This document shows, in pieces, positions 1-12,778 of a stretch of 12,778 nucleotides of DNA. Both the position numbers and the translations under genes were made by a program. Numbering within the stretch: position 1 is the first letter of the stretch; every line of letters begins with the position of its first letter. The DNA comes from Anaeromyces robustus (taxonomy: Eukaryota > Neocallimastigomycota > Neocallimastigomycetes > Neocallimastigales > Neocallimastigaceae), in NCBI GenBank assembly GCA_002104895.1, contig MCFG01000235.1, positions 97,501 to 110,278 of the forward strand, read 5' to 3'. The notes beneath the pieces are model-generated. The model did not search any database. It was not told where the DNA came from and saw nothing but the letters and a program-made list of their open reading frames with translations.

Positions 1-28
1 AATGAACAAAGAATAAAATCTATTTTAC

Positions 29-8136
<8,108 letters not shown>

Positions 8137-8266
8137 TATAAAAAAAAATTTCTTTTTTATTTGTTTTATATATATATATATATCTTCTCTTTAATTTTTG
8201 TTATTATTTTTTTTATTTGTTTATTCTTAACAATTTTTTAAAAGAAATACTATAATTATAGTATTT
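8137..8266 (-). promoter_or_regulatory. Putative WDR81 5' leader and proximal promoter
   Basis: Directly upstream of the WDR81 ATG are a T-rich stretch, a TA-run reading TATATATATAAAA on the minus strand (about 8168-8182) that could serve as a TATA-like element, and a perfect 22-bp palindrome at 8245-8266 with half-site AAATACTATAA. TATA-like sequence is expected by chance at this composition, so only the palindrome stands out. The transcription start is unknown. Confidence 0.4.
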
Positions 8267-9229
8267 AAAAAAAGGTTGGTATTAATGCAATCCAAAAATC
8301 TTAATTAATACAAATTTTTATAATGTATTATACATAATAATTAATATAAAAAAAAGAAAGGTTATAACAATAATGATATTAAAAATAATAAAAAATATAA
8401 AACATTATTATATATATTTGATTTTTATAATTATTTAATGATAATTACTTATAGCATTTAAACCAAATATAAGTCATTCATTTCAAATTTGATAATGATA
8501 ATTTGTAAATGTATATGATTTATTTAAAAAAATATATTAAAACATATCTATATATATACATATATATTTTATAAATTATTTAATATAATTAATTTAAATA
8601 ATTGTATATATAATGGAAAAATTAGTAATAAAAATAATTATATACTAAAAAAAAATAAAGTTAAATAAATTTATATTAAAATTTAATTATTTATTGGAAA
8701 AATTTTTGTGTAATGTTTGACATAAATATTAAAAGATGTTTTTCATGTAAAACATCTTTTAATATCACTTTTATATGAGTCTACAAATGTATTGAGTTTA
8801 AATTTGGATTGAGTTTTATTTTATTAATCAATATTTTATTATAACATTTATGTTTACATATTTATAATTATTATATACAATCTTACTACACATGCACTTA
8901 TTTAAATTTGTATTTATAATATACTATTATTTTATATAACATATTACTTAAATAATATTACAATAATAATTAAATAAATGATATTATAGAAATATATAAT
9001 ATAATATAAATATTATACAAATACAATATATAATATAAAAAAGTATTCTATAAATATAATATAAAATCAATATTATAGAAGTAATATTATAGAAAAAAAA
9101 ACTTTATTTCTAACAAACCCTATTAATTAAATTATATTTATGTATTATTAAAATTTAAACAATTTTTAAAAAAATACATAGAAAAGAAAAAAGAAATATT
9201 AAATTTTTTTTATGTTACACCAACTTATC
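8267..9229. other. Intergenic A+T-rich region, no gene seen
   Basis: No open frame of useful length or RNA gene is visible on either strand. The stretch contains the hairpin at 8726-8765 and, around 8990-9095, several loose repeats of motifs such as aatattatagaa and aatataatataa. It separates the WDR81 upstream region from the retroelement debris. Confidence 0.6.
8726..8765. repeat. Perfect 17-bp-stem hairpin with 6-nt loop
   Basis: Left arm 8726-8742 (atattaaaagatgtttt) and right arm 8749-8765 are exact reverse complements around the loop tcatgt. The arms contain the non-trivial core aaaagatgtttt, so this is not just an AT-run. It lies about 590 bp upstream of the WDR81 ATG. Function is unknown; it could be a fold-back RNA, a recombination scar or the tip of a small inverted-repeat transposon. 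Confidence 0.85.
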
Positions 9230-10440
9230 AACCTACGCCAATATATCAAAAAGAAAACTATTTAAGAATTCATACAGTATACCATTTGAACCTGTAACTT
9301 TATTATTTTTCGAAGATAAAACAGTTTCATTAATTTCAGAAATGATAATAGACTATTGATGTTCCATTTGGAAGAGTTTGAAGGAAGAGATCCTAGTTTA
9401 TATTCCCAAAATTCTTTATTGAGACTTGACCAATAACATCAGAAGCTAAGAGTTCATAATGTTTAGCAAAGCGACGAAGCTTATCATCAAAAAATAAATA
9501 TCTACCATTGTTATCCTTGACGATATTTTGGGGGAAAGAGAGTATATAATATGGTTTAGTTAATTTATATAAGCCTTTCCATTCTTTCCTAATGTTTTTG
9601 TTTGAAAAATCATAACATTTTACAAAGTCCAAAAAGAAATTCTTCCTAATATTCTTTTTGATTTATTTAATATTTAAACATAATGTATTGTAGAAGCTAT
9701 AGAGTTCAAGAAACTCTAAAATATTCGAAGTTAATGGAAAAACTTTTGATTTTAGTATACATGATATGTTTTTCATGAGAAAGTTTATTGATATAGTGAG
9801 AGAAATGAAATGAGGAACCATGTAGATTTGAGGGGGATACGTGCTTTAATACTTCTTCTATTTTATTGAAAGTTTGTACAAATTCTAAAAACATCTCGTC
9901 AGTTGAAAAATTAATAGAACTAAATTTCTTCGGCTAAAATAGAAAAGGAGTTGTGGAGAGCGATTTTCTTTATCATTAGATTTACATACTTTTCTTGACC
10001 ATTTGAAAGTTTTAGAAGGGAGAAGGAAGATGAAGTCATCTGAATTCTTCTTATTACAAGAAACTAAAATAGGAAGATGATCAGATATGTTAAGAAAAAG
10101 AATTACAAGCAGAAATTTTATTAATGCGTTCGAACATAGTATCATTGATAATAGCAAATTTAATGCAAGAGCGATATTATCCAGAAATTTTTGTGAATTG
10201 TAGATCAACTATATCTATAATAGTCTAATATTGAGAGAGATTGGAAATAATAGAAGAAAGTTGATATTTTCTTCATATTAAAATTTCCAACAAAAAGGGC
10301 TATTTTATTTTTTTTTACATGGATTTAACCAATTTATAATTTTTAAAATAGTTTTATCCTTATGAAGTTGTTGGACAGATACAGGAGGGTAAATATTATT
10401 ACCAACTGAACAAGTGTAATTCTAAAAGGATGAAATATTA
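9230..10440 (-). pseudogene. Decayed non-LTR retrotransposon (LINE) fragment: endonuclease to start of reverse transcriptase
   Basis: Reading the minus strand in shifting frames gives an ordered LINE ORF2. An endonuclease part has YPPVS near 10385 and VGNFNM near 10290, in place of the catalytic GDFN. The SDHLPI motif is at 10085-10068. Linker blocks follow, with SPSNLHGSSFHFSHYINKL (about 9830-9775), WKGLYKLTKPY (about 9575), IVKDNNGRYLF and FAKHYELLASD (about 9480-9440). The start of the reverse transcriptase is recognised by ISEINETVLSSKNNKVTG and GILYEF (about 9350-9265). Frameshifts and stops separate these pieces and the Asp-to-Asn change would inactivate the nuclease, so it is a dead copy. 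It is truncated at both ends: no N-terminus and no YADD region are present. Codon use is less A+T-extreme than the host gene. Confidence 0.85.
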
Positions 10441-10500
10441 ATTAAAATAATATAATTATATTCAAAAGGATCAATTTAATGAGTTTAAGATAAATATTAG

Positions 10501-10520
10501 GATCCTGGAAATTTCAGGCT

Positions 10521-10561
<41 letters not shown>

Positions 10562-10583
10562 ACAGCCAAGCGTTCTTTATAGT
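10501..10583 (+). rRNA. Fragment of nuclear large-subunit (25S/28S) rRNA, domain V
   Basis: The stretch agrees closely with the universally conserved peptidyl-transferase region of eukaryotic LSU rRNA, including ggctagaggtg, agaaaagttaccacaggg, ataactggcttgtg and ccaagcgttc. It departs from the usual sequence at gtgtcag (normally gtgccag) and gtgacag (normally gtggcag), both transitions toward A/T. Similarity fades before about 10501 and after about 10583, where atagcgac is expected. It is therefore a short decayed rRNA pseudogene, not part of an rDNA unit. It lies in opposite orientation to the adjacent LINE pieces. Confidence 0.88.
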
Positions 10584-11013
10584 TAACTCCGATTATATAA
10601 TAATACTTTACGTTTAGAACGAAATGTTCGCATATGCAATGAATGATGTTATTGATACAAGATACATGTTTACAAAGAAAATCCAACAATCTACTAATAG
10701 TCCATGTTTGTAGGTCATGAATGAAAAGAAGAACAAATTCCTGTTCAAGATAACCATGATGTAATAAATGATATCATAACCCACGATATAATAAATGATA
10801 ATTAATATAATTTGAAGAATTTATGTTGAAATGGTGAAAACAAGCTAAATTAAAAATTAAAATTATAAAAGTTAAAAAAAAGGTGTTAAAAAATATTAAA
10901 GAATAAAATATATTGAAAATTAATTTTTTTTTTTTTAAATGAATATAGACATAAAATATAAAAATAAAAAATTAAAGTAATAATAAAAAAATATATATAC
11001 ATATAAAGAAAAA
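10584..11013. other. Unassigned intergenic sequence
   Basis: The first 200 bp are less A+T-rich than the surroundings. They show short coding-like stretches without an intact gene: on the plus strand FAYAMNDVIDTRYMF near 10630 and, in another frame, EQIPVQDNHDVINDI near 10735. A near-duplicated motif (gatgtaataaatgata at about 10757 and gatataataaatgata at about 10784) is also present. This may be the remains of a transposon or gene. From about 10800 on the sequence is A+T-rich with nothing recognisable. Confidence 0.4.
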
Positions 11014-11097
11014 ACTTGATGAAAATTAAGTTGAAAAATCAATATAGTTACTTAATTTTTTTAGTCTATCTTTTCTTCAACTTAATTTTCATCAAGT
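11014..11097. repeat. 22-bp perfect inverted repeat with 40-nt spacer
   Basis: Left arm 11014-11035 (starting acttgatgaaaattaag) is the exact reverse complement of right arm 11076-11097. The arms are not simple sequence. The spacer is A+T-rich. No target duplication is obvious outside the arms. It could be a tiny inverted-repeat element, a fold-back scar from repair, or the stem of a transcript; function unknown. Confidence 0.88.
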
Positions 11098-11267
11098 AGC
11101 TATATTTATTTTTCACTGATTTTATATATTCCGCTTATTTCGTTAAAATGTAGTATAATACATTGATAATAACTAAAATATTTATTACTGATATGGAGTA
11201 AAAAAATATATATATATATATATTTTTTTTGATTTATTTATTTAATATAGACAAAAAAAATCTTTAT

Positions 11268-11270
<3 letters not shown>
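11098..11270. other. A+T-rich spacer left of the LINE 3' end
   Basis: No gene is visible. It holds a self-complementary (TA)n run flanked by A and T runs near 11201-11228. The sequence just before 11271 (aatctttatgac) is where the target-site duplication of the neighbouring LINE should begin. Confidence 0.5.

Positions 11271-11312
<42 letters not shown>
11271..11312 (-). repeat. 42-nt poly(A) tail of the LINE (T-run on plus strand)
   Basis: An uninterrupted run of 42 T on the plus strand ends at 11312, where the element's unique 3' UTR begins (minus strand ending gtgtgcc). Its placement 22 nt after AATAAA shows it is a reverse-transcribed poly(A) tail and not a chance homopolymer. Confidence 0.88.
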
Positions 11313-11313
<1 letters not shown>

Positions 11314-11334
11314 GCACACAATTTGTACGTCAAC

Positions 11335-11340
11335 TTTATT
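11335..11340 (-). promoter_or_regulatory. AATAAA polyadenylation signal of the LINE
   Basis: AATAAA on the minus strand lies 22 nt upstream of the poly(A) tract, a normal distance for cleavage and polyadenylation. Chance occurrence is possible in A+T-rich DNA, but the position supports function. Confidence 0.75.
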
Positions 11341-11539
11341 GAATTTAAATATTAAAATACATGAATCATAAAAAAAACACATAATGAAAAAAAATGATAC
11401 TAAAAAAAAAATAAAAACCAGTAAAATATTATAGATAATAATAGATAATACTGGAGGAAAAAAAGAAGTATAATAATATTTAAAAACAATAAATCCATAC
11501 AGCCCTTAATTCTAAATATAGAATTAAAGTAAAATTGAT

Positions 11540-12778
11540 CTATCCTATTCCACTAGGGTCGGAAATAGGATCGGTATTTGCCCTACTAGGCTGTCCTACT
11601 GTGTTATCAGCATTGACGTTCCTGGAGAGGTTGGTTTTAAATTTATTGAATAATATATGTTGTCTTTTACAGACAACAGGCATGATATCATTCAATAGAG
11701 CCGCAGATCGCAACAAGAATGGGGATTTTGAATAAGTACCAGATTCAGTCTGACACTTAAACAAACATTCCCATTCCTTTTTGTATGGACTATTGTTAAT
11801 TCTATCACTAAAACCATAATCTCTACCACCAATTAAAAAAATATATATTCTATACCTATTAACTATTTTTTTACTACCTAATATATCTATATTACTTATA
11901 CTATTATTACTACTTTTATAACCCTTAACAATATTATTTATTCTATTATCCACACTAGGGTTATTACTGGTCCTAACTAAACTATTAAAAAGACTATCTA
12001 AAAAATAAAAAAAATTTCTATCTAAATCAGAGAAGTGATCAATACGAAGATTTTTAAATAAGAAACAATTTATAAACCAATGATCAATTCTCTGATAACT
12101 GCCACAGTGGAAACAACATGAACAACAATTAGGACAAGAATTATTAATCATTTTAGCAGCTTTTGCAACTCTAGCATCAATTTTATATCCACATCTTGCC
12201 CTAAGTATCCACCGAAAACCTTTGCTATATTCAGGAAATTCTAGATTAAGCTTTAAGTAACTTCTTGATTCTTCAAAGTTGTACAATTTATAAGTTTTAG
12301 CTTTAATTGATTTATCACTGTTCATGTCTCTGTCCCAATAGAATTCCATAATTTCTTTAGTAGAGGATGAAATATTGTTTAATTTATCATTTAATATTTT
12401 ACTTTCTTTGTCCCAAGTCCATTTTCTTGTTGTAGCAACATTATTAACTATCTTTGAGATAATGCAGTTGGAGTCCTTCCACTTATTAAAACATCTAACC
12501 TGAGCTAAAGCACATTTACCAGAAAGTGGAGGAATATTGAGTTCTTTTGAGATGCAATAAATAGAAACAAAAGAATTAGGTTTCGAGTAGCCTAAAATCC
12601 AATAAAAACCTTTGTTAATTATTGTTTGTGTAGAACTAGTATTGTTTTTGTTAGAACCAAGCAAAGGCGCGTAATAGGAAACTTGTCCAATAACTTTTGC
12701 AGAGAATAAAGTTCTTTTAAGAGGAATAGGAATCAGATCATTTTTTAAAAAACCCTGAATTGAAAACAAAGCCTTACT
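11540..12778 (-). CDS. LINE ORF2 protein, C-terminal part (reverse transcriptase tail with CCHC motif)
   Basis: The frame is open from the right edge through 412 codons to TAG, so the true start lies outside; an in-frame TTG at 12769 is not the start. The visible protein begins after the reverse-transcriptase catalytic core. The first 90 residues (VIGQVSYYAPLLGSN, then NKGFYWILGYSK) match the RT thumb/connection region of LINE proteins, where old copies read as a tRNA- or maturase-like helix bundle. A helical segment follows. A zinc-binding CCHC motif of the form C-x2-C-x7-H-x4-C is seen in CFHCGSYQRIDHWFINC at about residues 222-238, with extra cysteines just before it. The C-terminal part has EW near residue 345, then AALLNDIMPVV, as in LINE tails. 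There is no internal stop or frameshift. The upstream endonuclease and the YADD active site cannot be checked here. Confidence 0.83.
   Translation of the reverse strand, partial: SKALFSIQGFLKNDLIPIPLKRTLFSAKVIGQVSYYAPLLGSNKNNTSSTQTIINKGFYWILGYSKPNSFVSIYCISKELNIPPLSGKCALAQVRCFNKWKDSNCIISKIVNNVATTRKWTWDKESKILNDKLNNISSSTKEIMEFYWDRDMNSDKSIKAKTYKLYNFEESRSYLKLNLEFPEYSKGFRWILRARCGYKIDARVAKAAKMINNSCPNCCSCCFHCGSYQRIDHWFINCFLFKNLRIDHFSDLDRNFFYFLDSLFNSLVRTSNNPSVDNRINNIVKGYKSSNNSISNIDILGSKKIVNRYRIYIFLIGGRDYGFSDRINNSPYKKEWECLFKCQTESGTYSKSPFLLRSAALLNDIMPVVCKRQHILFNKFKTNLSRNVNADNTVGQPSRANTDPISDPSGIG

Larger units (their letters stand above)
11271..12778 (-). mobile_element. 3' part of a LINE-type non-LTR retrotransposon, continuing past the right edge
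   Basis: On the minus strand the element reads: C-terminal part of ORF2, stop at 11542-11540, a 3' UTR of about 227 nt, AATAAA, and a 42-nt poly(A) tail. This is the standard 3' organisation of a poly(A)-tailed LINE inserted by target-primed reverse transcription. The intact frame and homogeneous tail indicate a fairly recent insertion. The 5' end and its target-site duplication lie outside the window. It is a separate copy from the decayed fragment at 9230-10440, because both run the same way and their order is not that of a single element. Confidence 0.85.

Noticed and set aside
8168-8182. Firm TATA box for WDR81
   Set aside because: TA-runs occur throughout the window, so this one alone cannot be called a core promoter; it is kept only as a tentative part of the upstream region.
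10440-10583. rDNA-specific retrotransposon (R1/R2-like) inserted in a 28S gene
   Set aside because: The rRNA piece is not from the R1/R2 target sites, does not resume on the other side of the LINE and is separated from it by unrelated sequence.
11535-11735. Plus-strand open frame of 66 codons opposite the LINE ORF2 end
   Set aside because: It is the complement of the LINE coding sequence; the minus-strand frame is much longer and has LINE motifs.
9230-12778. A single LINE interrupted in the middle
   Set aside because: Both pieces are on the minus strand, but the one carrying the 3' end lies upstream (at higher coordinates) of the one carrying the endonuclease, so they cannot be halves of one element without rearrangement. 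Two copies is simpler.

Overview
The window is extremely A+T-rich eukaryotic nuclear DNA. One gene with at least 17 short GT-AG introns fills the left two thirds on the minus strand. A transposon-rich intergenic block fills the right third. The base composition, the many short introns, the AAT/ATT microsatellites, the Asn-rich insertions in proteins and the LINE-type retrotransposons together fit an anaerobic gut fungus (Neocallimastigomycota) best. That placement is inference from style; a dictyostelid-like amoeba is less likely because of the intron density. No bacterial or viral signature was seen.

Positions 29-8136 (minus strand) hold a WDR81 homologue. Splicing by reading frame joins 18 exons, about 1,515 codons, into one open frame. 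It encodes a degenerate protein-kinase-like domain, a PH-like/BEACH module and a long helical middle region. An Asn/Ser-rich linker follows, and the expected C-terminal WD40 propeller would lie beyond the left edge. In animals WDR81 works with WDR91 on endosomes to restrain class III PI3-kinase and so promote early-to-late endosome conversion. Several introns carry large simple repeats. The most striking is a 610-bp (ATT)n tract in the intron that divides the codon joining the PH-like segment to the BEACH domain.

Positions 8137-9229 are the upstream intergenic region. It has a perfect 22-bp palindrome about 110 bp before the WDR81 start codon and a separate perfect 17-bp-stem hairpin. Positions 9230-10440 hold a decayed, minus-strand internal piece of a LINE (endonuclease to start of reverse transcriptase). 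Next come a plus-strand fragment of nuclear large-subunit rRNA (about 10501-10583), unassigned sequence, and a 22-bp inverted repeat (11014-11097).

Positions 11271-12778 are the 3' end of a second, well-preserved minus-strand LINE. It has an open frame to the window edge, a CCHC zinc-binding motif, a 3' UTR with AATAAA and a 42-nt poly(A) tail.

The gene and the retroelements are functionally unrelated. I found no coherent new multi-gene system. The notable items are the kinase-like domain of the WDR81 homologue, the intronic repeat, the dyad elements and the arrangement of retroelement and rRNA debris.
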